Shown: positions 24,784 through 33,620, counted from the stretch's first letter. The stretch is 64,000 nucleotides of DNA from Lachnospiraceae bacterium UBA7076 (GCA_002493625.1 DKZK01000029.1:1-64000), one strand, 5' to 3'. Program-made: numbers and translations. The notes: generated from the sequence alone by a model not told the origin.

Positions 24784-25959
24784 TTAAAGCGCAAGCTGCG
24801 GCAAACCCAGAAAAAATTTTGTTCCCTGCCCTTTTGTACATTCAATGTCAATATCACCTGACATTTGTTTTACTAAAAATGAAACCATTGAAAGGTCATC
24901 CGGCATGATTTCTGCCCCGTCAACAGCTATGGTGATTGTGATATACGTGGCGTATCCAACCTTTTTGCTTGATACATGAATATCAATAACTCCTTCGTCC
25001 GTATTCTTTACCACATTCATCAAAAGCTTGCTTATAATCTGACCGATACGTCCCTCATCACCAAGCAACGTCCGGGGTACGTCATCATCCACCTGCCGTA
25101 TAATTACGATAGCCTTATCCTCAAGGGAAGCCTCAACATTGCCACATACAAATCTCAGAAGATTGTCCATGCTGTATTCAGTCTCGTTAAGCTCCAGCTT
25201 ACCGTCAGCAAGCTTTGCATATTCAATCGTATCTGAAAAATCCGACACAAGCTCAGACCCTTTTGTCAAAAGCTGATTTATGGTTTTTTCCATAATCTCA
25301 GCATTACCTGATTCTATGGCAGACTTTGCATTTTTCATCCAGATATTCATGTTGTTTTTAAACTCGGCATTCATGTCCGTAATGAAATCCGTCTGTGACT
25401 GCGCCGCGCGCTCCAGCTTGCGGTTTTTCATTAAATTCTCATTGCTTTTATATGCCATATGAGAAATTACGTTTCCTATATAATAAAGCAGCTTAGCCGC
25501 ATCATGTATCTCATCCTTATTTTTTATTAAAATATCTTCCGCAGCTTCAATATATTGCTCCTCATCAATTCCGAGACTAACTGCGGTCCGGCGGACAAAA
25601 TCCTTATCCAGAGGTCTTGTTAAAACCTGTCCCCCCGCAAAGCCACCGATTAATCTGTCCCCAAGCAAAATAGGCACGGCATAGTCATATAATCCGGCAT
25701 GACAGCTATATATAAAGGGACGTCTCTCCTTTAAAGTGACAAGTGCGCCCTGTTTATCACATTCCTCACAGTTTATTCTCCCTATTTCAGACATTCTCGT
25801 ATACTTCTTACAGTAATCACAAAAATTACTTCCTGTCGTTACGGGAACGCCCTCCTCATCCGTGATGAGAGCAGCCATGCCTGTAAGCTCAGAAAAACCA
25901 TCTTGAATTTTTTGCAGAGTATCCACATCAATTAAATCAGTTAATTTAGGCTTGTCCAT
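24784..25959 (-). CDS. PocR-domain sensor with degenerate histidine kinase module
   Basis: The 391-residue protein has an N-terminal PocR ligand-binding domain (about 10-170) with LITDEEGVPVT, a CDYC and CEEC cysteine set, YSCHAGLYDYAVPI and GFAGGQVL. A kinase-like module follows, but the phospho-acceptor box reads FITDMNAEFKNNMN, with Ala where the His of MSHE should be. The ATPase-like part keeps an N-box (LLMNVVKNT) and a late GQGTKFFLGLP but lacks the DxGxG box. It is therefore probably a non-catalytic sensor. The ATG at 25959 has GGGAGAG five bases upstream. An EAL gene follows 24 bp downstream. Confidence 0.85.
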   Translation of the reverse strand: MDKPKLTDLIDVDTLQKIQDGFSELTGMAALITDEEGVPVTTGSNFCDYCKKYTRMSEIGRINCEECDKQGALVTLKERRPFIYSCHAGLYDYAVPILLGDRLIGGFAGGQVLTRPLDKDFVRRTAVSLGIDEEQYIEAAEDILIKNKDEIHDAAKLLYYIGNVISHMAYKSNENLMKNRKLERAAQSQTDFITDMNAEFKNNMNIWMKNAKSAIESGNAEIMEKTINQLLTKGSELVSDFSDTIEYAKLADGKLELNETEYSMDNLLRFVCGNVEASLEDKAIVIIRQVDDDVPRTLLGDEGRIGQIISKLLMNVVKNTDEGVIDIHVSSKKVGYATYITITIAVDGAEIMPDDLSMVSFLVKQMSGDIDIECTKGQGTKFFLGLPQLAL

Positions 25960-26000
25960 ATGCACTCTCCCGGCTGAAATTATTTGAAAAATTACTTTCC

Positions 26001-26083
26001 GCATAAACGCTCACATAGATCCGAGAACATTCGTCCGGCTGCAAGCAGCCATCGAATGTTACTCGTCCCTGCGTTCGCACGCT
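26001..26083. repeat. GCATAAACGC-bounded repeat element, copy B
   Basis: Starting at CGCATAAACGC, this stretch is the inverted relative of copy A at 17475: CACATAGATCCGAGAACATTCG and AATGTTACTCGTCCCTGCG match its arms read on the other strand, with GGCTGCAAGCAGCC at the centre. It separates the PocR gene from a second hairpin. Confidence 0.75.
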
Positions 26084-26084
26084 T

Positions 26085-26128
26085 GCCCTAAGGAATCCCC
26101 CCAACTTTGTTGGGTCCCTCCTTAAGGC
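26085..26128. repeat. CTAAGG palindromic repeat, copy before PocR gene
   Basis: GCCCTAAGGAATCC and TCCCTCCTTAAGGC flank CCCCAACTTTGTTGGG, forming one long hairpin with the same orientation as the copies at 16026 and 39802. Confidence 0.75.
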
Positions 26129-26167
26129 ATAGTATACCATACTTTTAAAGAAAAACCAAGAACAAAC

Positions 26168-26214
26168 AAGGGGCTGCTGCAATAAGAAAGGGGGAATCTT
26201 ATTGCGGCAGCCCC
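26168..26214. terminator. Hairpin terminator after enolase
   Basis: GGGGCTGCTGCAATAAG pairs with CTTATTGCGGCAGCCCC. Relative to the family consensus, TGTCG is replaced by TGCTG and the other arm changes to match, so pairing is kept. Confidence 0.85.
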
Positions 26215-26229
26215 GGCATTTTAAAGCTT

Positions 26230-27525
26230 TTATTTTATATTCATGCTGTAAATACTGTTTTTACCTAAATCACACTCTATTTTCATAAGCCGGTTGTATT
26301 TTGCCGTTCTGTCACTTCTGCACGGTGCTCCCGTCTTTATCTGTCCGGAGTTTACCGCAACCGCAAGGTCTGCAATAAACGTATCCTCTGTCTCTCCTGA
26401 CCTGTGGCTTATGATTGTTTTGTAGCCTGCCCTTTGCGCCATTGCAATTGCATCCAGGGTTTCCGTCAGCGTTCCTATCTGATTTGGCTTTATAAGAATC
26501 GCATTTGCAATCTCATCCTTTATTCCTGCACTGAGGCGCTCCGTATTTGTAACAAAAAGGTCGTCTCCCACAAGCTGTATTCTTTCTCCAAGCCTGTAGG
26601 TGAGAAGCTTCCAGCCCTTCATGTCATTTTCATTTAAGCCGTCCTCAATGGAATAAATCGGATATTTTTCTACAAGGTTTTCATAGTACTGCACCATTTC
26701 CTCGGCATTTCTGTATATGTCCTTTCCCGCCATCTTACTCTCACCCGGAAAATAATATCTGTCGGAATTATCATCATAAAGCTCGGAGGCTGCCGCATCA
26801 ATTGCTATTTTAATATCTTTTCCGGGTTCATAGCCGGCAGCTTCTATTGCCTCCATAATCGTGTCAAGGACATCTGCGGAGGTTGCAAGGTTTGGCGCAA
26901 AGCCTCCCTCATCCCCGACGCCCGTGGAAAGTCCCTTTGACCGCAAAACCTTTTTCAGGTTATGATATATTTCACATGCCATCTCCATTGCATTTTTAAA
27001 GTCCTGCGCTCCTACAGGCGCTATCATAAACTCCTGTAAATCCACCGTATTGTCCGCGTGCTTTCCACCGTTTAAAATGTTCATCATCGGAACAGGCATA
27101 TATTTTGCATTAACGCCTCCGATATATCTGTAGAGAGGTATGTTAAGCGACGCTGCCGCTGCTCTTGCCACGGCAAGGGATACTCCGAGTATTGCATTTG
27201 CGCCGTATTTTGACTTGTTTTTTGTGCCGTCTGCCTCAATCATCATCCTGTCAATTGCAATCTGGTCATATACATCCATTCCCGTAAGCTTATCACAAAT
27301 ACGTGTATTTACGTTATTTACAGCCTTCTCAACGCCCTGTCCCAAATATCTTTTTTCATCATCCCGAAGCTCATGCGCCTCATGCTCGCCTGTAGACGCG
27401 CCTGATGGAACGCAAGCCGAACCGTTCGCACCACATTCACATTCAACATAAACCTCAAGCGTGGGATTTCCTCTGGAATCAAGAATTTCCCTTGCCTGCA
27501 CATGTGTTATTTTATCCGTTTTCAT
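26230..27525 (-). CDS. eno: Enolase
   Basis: Enolase interconverts 2-phosphoglycerate and phosphoenolpyruvate in glycolysis. The 431-residue protein has AREILDSRGNPTLEV at the start, GDEGGFAPN, the metal-binding SIEDGLNE region, VGDDLFVTN and the signature region ILIKPNQIGTLTET, then SHRSGETEDTFIADLAVA. Length is normal. The ATG at 27525 has GGAGG six bases upstream; a TTG two codons earlier is inside that spacing. gpmI, the preceding step of glycolysis, is coded two genes upstream. Confidence 0.98.
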   Translation of the reverse strand: MKTDKITHVQAREILDSRGNPTLEVYVECECGANGSACVPSGASTGEHEAHELRDDEKRYLGQGVEKAVNNVNTRICDKLTGMDVYDQIAIDRMMIEADGTKNKSKYGANAILGVSLAVARAAAASLNIPLYRYIGGVNAKYMPVPMMNILNGGKHADNTVDLQEFMIAPVGAQDFKNAMEMACEIYHNLKKVLRSKGLSTGVGDEGGFAPNLATSADVLDTIMEAIEAAGYEPGKDIKIAIDAAASELYDDNSDRYYFPGESKMAGKDIYRNAEEMVQYYENLVEKYPIYSIEDGLNENDMKGWKLLTYRLGERIQLVGDDLFVTNTERLSAGIKDEIANAILIKPNQIGTLTETLDAIAMAQRAGYKTIISHRSGETEDTFIADLAVAVNSGQIKTGAPCRSDRTAKYNRLMKIECDLGKNSIYSMNIK

Positions 27526-27640
27526 AGCCAACCTCCATCAAATTAGACTATTGTCTATTTTTACCTGTGGAAAGTATGTGCATTGTAGCCGGAGTTTATT
27601 CATTTTTATTTAAAATTGTGCTTTTCATTCCATTTTTCTT

Positions 27641-28051
27641 CTACACATCAGATGTACAATGAGGACATTTTGTGGCATCAATATGAATTTCTGACTTGCA
27701 GTATGGACATTCCTTGGTTGTCTTTGCCTCAATTGCCTCCTCCTTTTTCTTACCGGCAGCCATAAGCTTATTGATTGCTTTCATCATAAGAAACAGTACA
27801 AATGCCATTATGATGAAATTTATAATTGCAGTGATAAGCGCGCCATATTCAATGTACTGTCCTGTGTTAAATATCTCAATATGGCCTGCAACCTCGGCGC
27901 CTCCTACACTGTTTATAAGCGGATTTATCACGCACTCCGTGAAGGCAGTCACAATGCTCTGAAATGCCGCTCCGATAATAACACCAATTGCAAGATCCAT
28001 AACATTACCCTTTAAGGCAAATTCCTTAAACTCCCGTAAAAATTTTTTCAT
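27641..28051 (-). CDS. mscL: Large-conductance mechanosensitive channel MscL with C-terminal zinc ribbon
   Basis: MscL opens under membrane tension to release solutes during osmotic downshock. The 136-residue protein has the amphipathic N-terminus KKFLREFKEFALKGNVMDLA, pore helix IGVIIGAAFQSIVTAF, periplasmic loop and second helix AIINFIIMAFVLFLMMKAINK. After the usual C-terminal helix comes CPYCKSEIHIDATKCPHC, a four-Cys zinc ribbon not part of canonical MscL. The ATG at 28051 has GGAGAGGAG upstream. It lies between eno and gpmI on the same strand. Confidence 0.93.
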   Translation of the reverse strand: MKKFLREFKEFALKGNVMDLAIGVIIGAAFQSIVTAFTECVINPLINSVGGAEVAGHIEIFNTGQYIEYGALITAIINFIIMAFVLFLMMKAINKLMAAGKKKEEAIEAKTTKECPYCKSEIHIDATKCPHCTSDV

Positions 28052-28082
28052 AAGTACTCCTCTCCTTATCCAATTTATATAG

Positions 28083-28127
28083 AAATGAGCAAAACTCTGC
28101 TTTCTCAAACTTCCGTTTTGCTCATCT
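28083..28127. repeat. ATGAGCAAAAC hairpin, copy 1
   Basis: ATGAGCAAAAC (28085-28095) is inverted at 28115-28125. The loop has CTGCTTTCTCAAACTTCC, similar to that of the hairpin at 42177-42230. It lies after gpmI and may act as its terminator. Confidence 0.7.
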
Positions 28128-28151
28128 CTGAATTTGCATACTAATTATTTT

Positions 28152-29693
28152 TTATTTCACGATAAGCGACTTGCCTGTCATTTCCTTTGGTTGAGGCAGT
28201 TCAAGTATCTCAAGCAACGTAGGAACTATGTCTGCAAGACATCCGCCTTCACGCAGTTTAACTCCATCCTCATAATTATACAAAATAAACGGAACGGGAT
28301 TTGTAGTATGCGCAGTATGTGGCGCCCCCGTCTCATAGTTAATCATCTGCTCTGCATTTCCGTGATCGGCACATATAAAGAGCACACCTCCAACCTCTGT
28401 CACTGCATCAACTGCAGCACCTACACACTGATCTACTCTCTCAACAGCCTTTATTGCAGCAGGAATAACACCTGTATGTCCAACCATATCAGGATTTGCG
28501 AAGTTTATGATAATAACATCATACTTATCTGACTTTATTGCATCTACAAGATTAACTCCAACCTCAGGTGCGCTCATTTCCGGCTGAAGGTCATAGGTTG
28601 CAACTGCCGGTGACTTGACAAGGGTTCTTGACTCGTCCTTATTTGGCTCCTCAACGCCGCCGTTAAAGAAAAATGTAACGTGGGCGTACTTCTCCGTCTC
28701 CGCAAGACGAAGCTGTGTCTTACCGCAGGCGGCAAGATACTCGCCGAAGGTATTTGATACCTCCTCCTTCTTAAATGCAACAAGCTTGTTCGGTATGGTT
28801 TCATCATAATCCTTAAAGCACACATAGACAAGAGGCATGCGTCCGTTTGGTCTTTGAAATCCGTCAAAATCATCACAGCAGAATGCTCTTGTGATTTCTC
28901 TTGCCCTGTCAGGTCTGAAATTGAAGAATATAACCGAATCATTTGGTTTTACCAGCGATACAGGATTTCCGTTTTCCGTAATAACCGTTGGTAAAACAAA
29001 CTCGTCATATACCTCCTTGTCATAGGACTCCTGTATTGCCGCAACCGGATCCTCAGCCTGTACGCCCTCGCCTGTTACAAGGGATTTATATGCAAGCTCC
29101 ACTCTGTCCCATCTGTTATCTCTGTCCATGGCATAGTAACGTCCCGACATGGACGCAACCTTGCCTACGCCGATTTCCTTCATTTTTGCTATAAGCTCCT
29201 CAAGATATCCCTTTCCGGAGGCAGGCGGCGTATCTCTGCCGTCAAAAAATGGATGGACATATACATTTGAAAGTCCCTGTCTCTTGCAAAGCTCAAGTAT
29301 CGCATAAAGATGTGTATTGTGACTGTGCACGCCGCCGTCTGACAAAAGACCCCATAAATGAAGGTCGGAATTGTTCTTCTTACAATTATTGATTGCCGCA
29401 AGCATTTCCTCATTTTCAAAGAAATCTCCGTCCTCAATGGATTTTGTAATTCTTGTAAGCTCCTGATATATAATTCTTCCGGCTCCTATGTTCATATGAC
29501 CTACCTCAGAATTTCCCATCTGTCCGTCAGGAAGTCCCACATATAGTCCGGAAGCATTTCCCTTAGCAAAAGCTGCTTCCTTCATAAGCTTGTCCATTAC
29601 AGGCGTATTTGCAAGCGCAATTGCATTGCCCTCTGTTTTGTCACTTAATCCATATCCGTCAAGTACCATTAAAACTACCGGTTTTCTACTCAT
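28152..29693 (-). CDS. gpmI: 2,3-bisphosphoglycerate-independent phosphoglycerate mutase
   Basis: This 513-residue manganese enzyme interconverts 3- and 2-phosphoglycerate in glycolysis. It opens with VVLMVLDGYGLSDKTEGNAI, has the active-site Ser in GQMGNSEVGHMNIGAGR, FDGRDTPP, MSGRYYAMDRD, NFRPDRARE, FANPDMVGHTG and CADHGNAEQM, all metal- or substrate-binding segments of the family. Length is normal. GGAGA precedes the ATG. A pair of ATATATTGTAG direct repeats upstream (about 29711 and 29767) could be promoter elements. Confidence 0.98.
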   Translation of the reverse strand: MSRKPVVLMVLDGYGLSDKTEGNAIALANTPVMDKLMKEAAFAKGNASGLYVGLPDGQMGNSEVGHMNIGAGRIIYQELTRITKSIEDGDFFENEEMLAAINNCKKNNSDLHLWGLLSDGGVHSHNTHLYAILELCKRQGLSNVYVHPFFDGRDTPPASGKGYLEELIAKMKEIGVGKVASMSGRYYAMDRDNRWDRVELAYKSLVTGEGVQAEDPVAAIQESYDKEVYDEFVLPTVITENGNPVSLVKPNDSVIFFNFRPDRAREITRAFCCDDFDGFQRPNGRMPLVYVCFKDYDETIPNKLVAFKKEEVSNTFGEYLAACGKTQLRLAETEKYAHVTFFFNGGVEEPNKDESRTLVKSPAVATYDLQPEMSAPEVGVNLVDAIKSDKYDVIIINFANPDMVGHTGVIPAAIKAVERVDQCVGAAVDAVTEVGGVLFICADHGNAEQMINYETGAPHTAHTTNPVPFILYNYEDGVKLREGGCLADIVPTLLEILELPQPKEMTGKSLIVK

Positions 29694-29847
29694 TTTATTG
29701 TCTCCTATTCTACTACAATATATTTATGGTTAATATCCCTTACAGCCGGTAAGGAATTATCCATCTGCTACAATATATAATAATTACGATTACTTCACAT
29801 TACGCTCTTTTGTAATCATAACAGCTTACCATTGAATTATATTATTT

Positions 29848-31344
29848 TTAATAATAATCCCCCAGACTTATTCCGTTTATACCCAGCGGTATCTCATGGT
29901 CAAGTCCGATAAATTTTCCGTTATCGCTCCAGAGAACTTCCTTTACGAAAGCATATTTTTCCTCATCCCATGTTGTAAAATCATCAAGGACAAGTCCGCC
30001 GGTATCTCCGGAATTGGCGTTAAAGCACCAGAAGGTATGATGAAGCCTGTATTTTTTTATAAGCTGGCGCATATATGTCATCCATGTTATGTTGGGCTCT
30101 GACATAAAACCGCCCCACTCGCCTATATGTAACGGCGCAATCTCCTCCTCATATATATAGAACCAGTTATCACGCCAGCAATCCTTCATAAGGCTGTCAT
30201 AGTCGTAGCTTCCCTTAAACCATGGCTGCTCATAAACCGTAGGTCCATAATCGTGAGGCGAATAGACAAGCTTGTTCTGATATTTCCCAATGTCAATTGG
30301 ATTATCCGCCACGCCTCTTAAGTTTCCTCCCCACCAGTTAAAGTAGTAGTCATCATCATTTGTGGAGGAAAAATCCCCGTTCTTCTTTACGTCTACAGGG
30401 TAAATCTCTATACCCTCAACAAATACAAGGACATTTGGGTTTTTGTCAAGCACAGCATAGGCAGCCTGCTCAGCCGCATACTTCCAGTTATTGGGGTCCT
30501 TAGACGTGTCCCACTTTGCAGCGCCGTCACCCTCATAAGGCTTGCCGTGAGGCTCATTTTTAAGGTCATAAACCAAAATTGTATCGTCATCCTTATATCT
30601 GTCTGCCATCCATGAAAGCGCGTTCAGAAAATCCTCCGTGGAAATCTTATCGGAATACCACAGATTAACCATATGCCCGCTTGCATTTGTCTCTGCGCAG
30701 TGTATATCTATTATAAGCTTAAGCCCGTTTGCGCGGCACTGACCTATGACATACTCAAATATCTGTAAGCTGTCCATTCCCACAAGATATGAATTTGTAG
30801 CCTGATTAAAGTTTGCGTCAGGATATTCGCCCCTTGACCACTGAAGTATAAGCTCCGCCGATATAGGCACTCTTATAATGTTAAAGCCGTGGTTTGCAAT
30901 CTCCTGTATGGACCGGTTTAAATCCGACGCCCACAAGCCGTCAAATGTATTGGTTCCCGTATTATAACCAAACCAGTTTACGCCTGTAAGCCAGACCTCG
31001 TTGCCATCCTTGTCCACAATTTTATTGCCGTCGGTAAAAAGCCAGTCGTCCGTTGTGGGTTCCGGAACATCCATTGCGCCGTAATCTACATCACGGTCGA
31101 CTGTCACGTCGCTCTCCGTACCCTCCGTTGTCTGTTCATCTGATGTGTTATCATTTTTATTTTCAGCCGTCTCATCCGTTGAAGCATTGTCCCGATTTTC
31201 AGTCACATTTACGGAAGCATCATTTTTTAAACTGTTTTCATTTTCCATGTCCTTTGTTCCAAGCTTTTTGCCCACAAGTATTCCTAGAAAAAATAAAATA
31301 ACAAAAAGCTGGACAATAATGACAATAAGAAGCTTTTTATTCAT
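29848..31344 (-). CDS. Membrane-anchored GH5 family glycosidase (cellulase-like)
   Basis: This 498-residue extracellular enzyme would cleave beta-glucan-type polysaccharide. An uncleaved-looking N-terminal helix (LLIVIIVQLFVILFFLGILVG) anchors it, followed by an Asn/Asp/Thr/Glu linker to about residue 90. The catalytic domain begins VWLTGVNWFGYNTGTN. The acid/base Glu is in YDLKNEPHG and the nucleophile in LHIGEWGGF, as in GH5. YFNWWGGNLRGV and YSPHDYG are further family-like segments. No carbohydrate-binding module or dockerin is present. It is the only polysaccharidase in the window. Exact substrate cannot be told. Confidence 0.9.
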   Translation of the reverse strand: MNKKLLIVIIVQLFVILFFLGILVGKKLGTKDMENENSLKNDASVNVTENRDNASTDETAENKNDNTSDEQTTEGTESDVTVDRDVDYGAMDVPEPTTDDWLFTDGNKIVDKDGNEVWLTGVNWFGYNTGTNTFDGLWASDLNRSIQEIANHGFNIIRVPISAELILQWSRGEYPDANFNQATNSYLVGMDSLQIFEYVIGQCRANGLKLIIDIHCAETNASGHMVNLWYSDKISTEDFLNALSWMADRYKDDDTILVYDLKNEPHGKPYEGDGAAKWDTSKDPNNWKYAAEQAAYAVLDKNPNVLVFVEGIEIYPVDVKKNGDFSSTNDDDYYFNWWGGNLRGVADNPIDIGKYQNKLVYSPHDYGPTVYEQPWFKGSYDYDSLMKDCWRDNWFYIYEEEIAPLHIGEWGGFMSEPNITWMTYMRQLIKKYRLHHTFWCFNANSGDTGGLVLDDFTTWDEEKYAFVKEVLWSDNGKFIGLDHEIPLGINGISLGDYY

Positions 31345-31357
31345 ATTATTTCCTCAT

Positions 31358-31702
31358 TTAAAAGTTTGAGCCGTTCCAGCCCCAGCTTGATGTTGCATAG
31401 TATTTTACATATACACGGTCAGGCGATATGCCGAGAACCTTGTGAAAGGCATCACATATCCTACCCGTAAATGCAGAAAATGCCTGTCTGTTTTCGCTGC
31501 CGTAAATGCTTACCTCAACAAATGCCGCAGGCGCTTTGTCATCTCCCCTGAAATATATGGTGTATTCAGGCTCAAAGCCCAGCATGACCCAGCCCTCACT
31601 TTTACCTAAAATTTCTCCTGCTGCAGCTATAAGCATATCCTTAAGCTGCTCCTGCTGCTCCTTTGAAACCTCGGTGGTTACCTTTGAATCAATAAATGGC
31701 AT
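31358..31702 (-). CDS. Macrophage migration inhibitory factor-like tautomerase
   Basis: The 114-residue protein belongs to the MIF/tautomerase superfamily. It begins MPFIDSKVTTEVS, so the catalytic Pro is exposed after Met removal, and has EGWVMLGFEPEYTIYFRG and GISPDRVYVKYYATSSWGWNG as in MIF. Known members tautomerise phenylpyruvate or dopachrome analogues; the physiological role in bacteria is unclear. AGGAGG precedes the ATG. It is 13 bp after a small unknown gene, probably the same operon. Confidence 0.88.
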   Translation of the reverse strand: MPFIDSKVTTEVSKEQQEQLKDMLIAAAGEILGKSEGWVMLGFEPEYTIYFRGDDKAPAAFVEVSIYGSENRQAFSAFTGRICDAFHKVLGISPDRVYVKYYATSSWGWNGSNF

Positions 31703-31714
31703 AATAAAATCCTC

Positions 31715-32044
31715 CTAACTAATTATAATATCACAGTAAAATGCGTCTTTATTTTCCTGTGAGGTAATGTATCTGTATCTCACACATTTTCCTTCATTAA
31801 ATCTTAAATACAGCGCGGAATAGGGATAGGAAATATTTTTATTAAAGTCGCCAAACAGCTTTTCAGCCAATTCCAGCGTAAAATTATCCACCTTGATATC
31901 CACAACATATATATTATGATTTACGGTCACCGTATAATAGTCAATATCCTTACAACTGCTTAAATATGTATTAAGCCTGTCATATATCTCCTTCTCAGAC
32001 CGTAAATTTACTTTATTCATATATTCATTTATAACACGGAACAT
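31715..32044 (-). CDS. Small conserved-looking protein of unknown function
   Basis: I do not recognise the 109-residue protein. It is soluble, acidic-to-neutral, mixed alpha/beta, with YYTVTVNHNIYVVDIKVDN and YPYSALYLRFNEG as probable strands and no membrane segment or cysteine motif beyond isolated Cys. GGAGG stands before its ATG. It lies 12 bp before the MIF homologue and 20 bp after the HD-GYP gene, so it is coded within an operon. Confidence 0.78.
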   Translation of the reverse strand: MFRVINEYMNKVNLRSEKEIYDRLNTYLSSCKDIDYYTVTVNHNIYVVDIKVDNFTLELAEKLFGDFNKNISYPYSALYLRFNEGKCVRYRYITSQENKDAFYCDIIIS

Positions 32045-32064
32045 ACATTACCTCCTAAGCTGTT

Positions 32065-33252
32065 TTAATATATTTGTTTGTCAGGTATCTTATTATGTAT
32101 CGCTTTAAATTCATCAAAATGCTGGATAAAAAGCTTCACAACCTTTGGATCAAAATGCTTTCCGCTGAGCCGCACAATCTCATCAAAGGTTGCCTCTAAA
32201 GACCAGCCCTTTTTATAATACCTGTCCGACGTCAGGGCATCAAATACATCACACACTGCCATCAGGCGGCTTATGTATGCAATTTCCTCCCCCTTCATGC
32301 CAAGATAGCCGGTTCCATCCCATCTCTCATGGTGTTCCTTTGCAAGAATACAGGCAATATTAAGCATCTCACCCGGACAGTTTTTGAGAAGCGCCTCGCC
32401 GTAAAGAACGTGGTTTTTCATAATCTGATATTCCTCATCCGTAAGCTTGTCAGGCTTATCAAGTATCTCCTCACTTATCATAAGCTTGCCTATATCATGC
32501 ATCATGGAGGCTGTTGAAAGCTTGTCAACATATTCTTCATCAAAGCCAGATGCCCTTCCAAGCACCTTCATATATTCTGCTACTCTTTTTATGTGCTCCC
32601 CTGTAAATTTAGATTTGCTCTCGCTTATCTCTGCAAAGGAATAAATGAGTCCCTTTTGATTTTCCTGCATTGTAAGCGCCGTATCCGTTGCCGTCTTTAT
32701 CATCATTGCATTTCTCTGGACAATAAAATATGCCACAACCGACATGCCAAATATTATTACGATATGAGGAACGGTATAGCCTAAAAGCACATCCTCAATA
32801 TTTTCGTATCGGTTGCCTATAAAAATATGATTGCATTTTATTGAAAGAACATTTGATAGAAATATTCCGCAGGACATAAGCAGGGACGCAAAAAGAACAA
32901 GTGTCTGATTATAATAAAGGGATGCAAGAAGTATAGGAAAAAGCATTACGGGAAATGCATAGGATGAAAACAACGTCAGCATAATTGTTGTAATAATACA
33001 CGTGCACACAATAACAACATGCTTTGTAAGCGGCGAGCTGTCAAATTTAAAAACATTAATAACCAATGTCGGAATAAGAGCAACAATTATACTGATTCCG
33101 AAAAAAATCAAAAGCAATGCCTTATCAATATCTGCCACAAAACAGCAATAGCCAAACATCAAGAGCAGTATAACAACTACAACTCGCATACATCTGGCTG
33201 ATATCTGATTTATCCTTCTGTAATTGTCATTCATAAGGTTATTAGACTTCAT
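32065..33252 (-). CDS. Membrane HD-GYP domain protein
   Basis: This 395-residue protein has about six transmembrane helices (residues 20-185) and a cytoplasmic HD-GYP domain (about 200-385). The domain keeps the metal ligands: GEHIKRVAEY, MMHDIGKLMI, NHVLYGEALL, KEHHERWDGTGY and AVCDVFDALTSDRYYKKGW. The GYP triplet itself reads GYL. HD-GYP enzymes cleave c-di-GMP or related cyclic dinucleotides. The membrane part would sense an external signal. It is coded seven bases after rsfS. Activity is likely but the Pro-to-Leu change makes substrate less sure. Confidence 0.9.
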   Translation of the reverse strand: MKSNNLMNDNYRRINQISARCMRVVVVILLLMFGYCCFVADIDKALLLIFFGISIIVALIPTLVINVFKFDSSPLTKHVVIVCTCIITTIMLTLFSSYAFPVMLFPILLASLYYNQTLVLFASLLMSCGIFLSNVLSIKCNHIFIGNRYENIEDVLLGYTVPHIVIIFGMSVVAYFIVQRNAMMIKTATDTALTMQENQKGLIYSFAEISESKSKFTGEHIKRVAEYMKVLGRASGFDEEYVDKLSTASMMHDIGKLMISEEILDKPDKLTDEEYQIMKNHVLYGEALLKNCPGEMLNIACILAKEHHERWDGTGYLGMKGEEIAYISRLMAVCDVFDALTSDRYYKKGWSLEATFDEIVRLSGKHFDPKVVKLFIQHFDEFKAIHNKIPDKQIY

Positions 33253-33258
33253 AGGTTT

Positions 33259-33606
33259 TTATAAATCTCCCACTTGTATGTGCTTCCCATCTCTCCATAT
33301 ATGTTCCAAATCGTAAAACGAGCGTTCTTCCTCTGAAAATATATGGATTATTATATCATAATAATCCAATAAAATCCATCCTCCATTTGCATAACCTTCC
33401 CGATTTTTAAGTTTAACCCCTGCGTCGGAAAGCGCCTGCTCAACACTGTCAGAAAGCGCCTGAACCTGATTGCGGTTGGAACCGTCAGCAATTATAAAAT
33501 AATCGCCCATTGTGGATATTTCCCTTATGTCAATGATGCGTATGTCATTTGCCTTTTTATCCTGTAAGCTTTCCACAACAATTTTTGCACATTCCTTTGA
33601 ATCCAT
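33259..33606 (-). CDS. rsfS: Ribosomal silencing factor RsfS
   Basis: RsfS binds L14 and blocks subunit joining when nutrients are low. The 115-residue protein has the family segments DIRIIDIREISTMGDYFIIADG, VQALSDSVEQAL, EGYANGGWILLDYYDIIIHIF and ERSFYDLEHIWRDG. GGAGG precedes the ATG. It follows yqeK, the conserved order. Confidence 0.96.
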   Translation of the reverse strand: MDSKECAKIVVESLQDKKANDIRIIDIREISTMGDYFIIADGSNRNQVQALSDSVEQALSDAGVKLKNREGYANGGWILLDYYDIIIHIFSEEERSFYDLEHIWRDGKHIQVGDL

Positions 33607-33620
33607 AGTACCTCCATAAA

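Noticed and set aside
25946..26182. Minus-strand frame upstream of the PocR gene
   Set aside because: It is formed by the two palindromic repeats and has no ribosome site.
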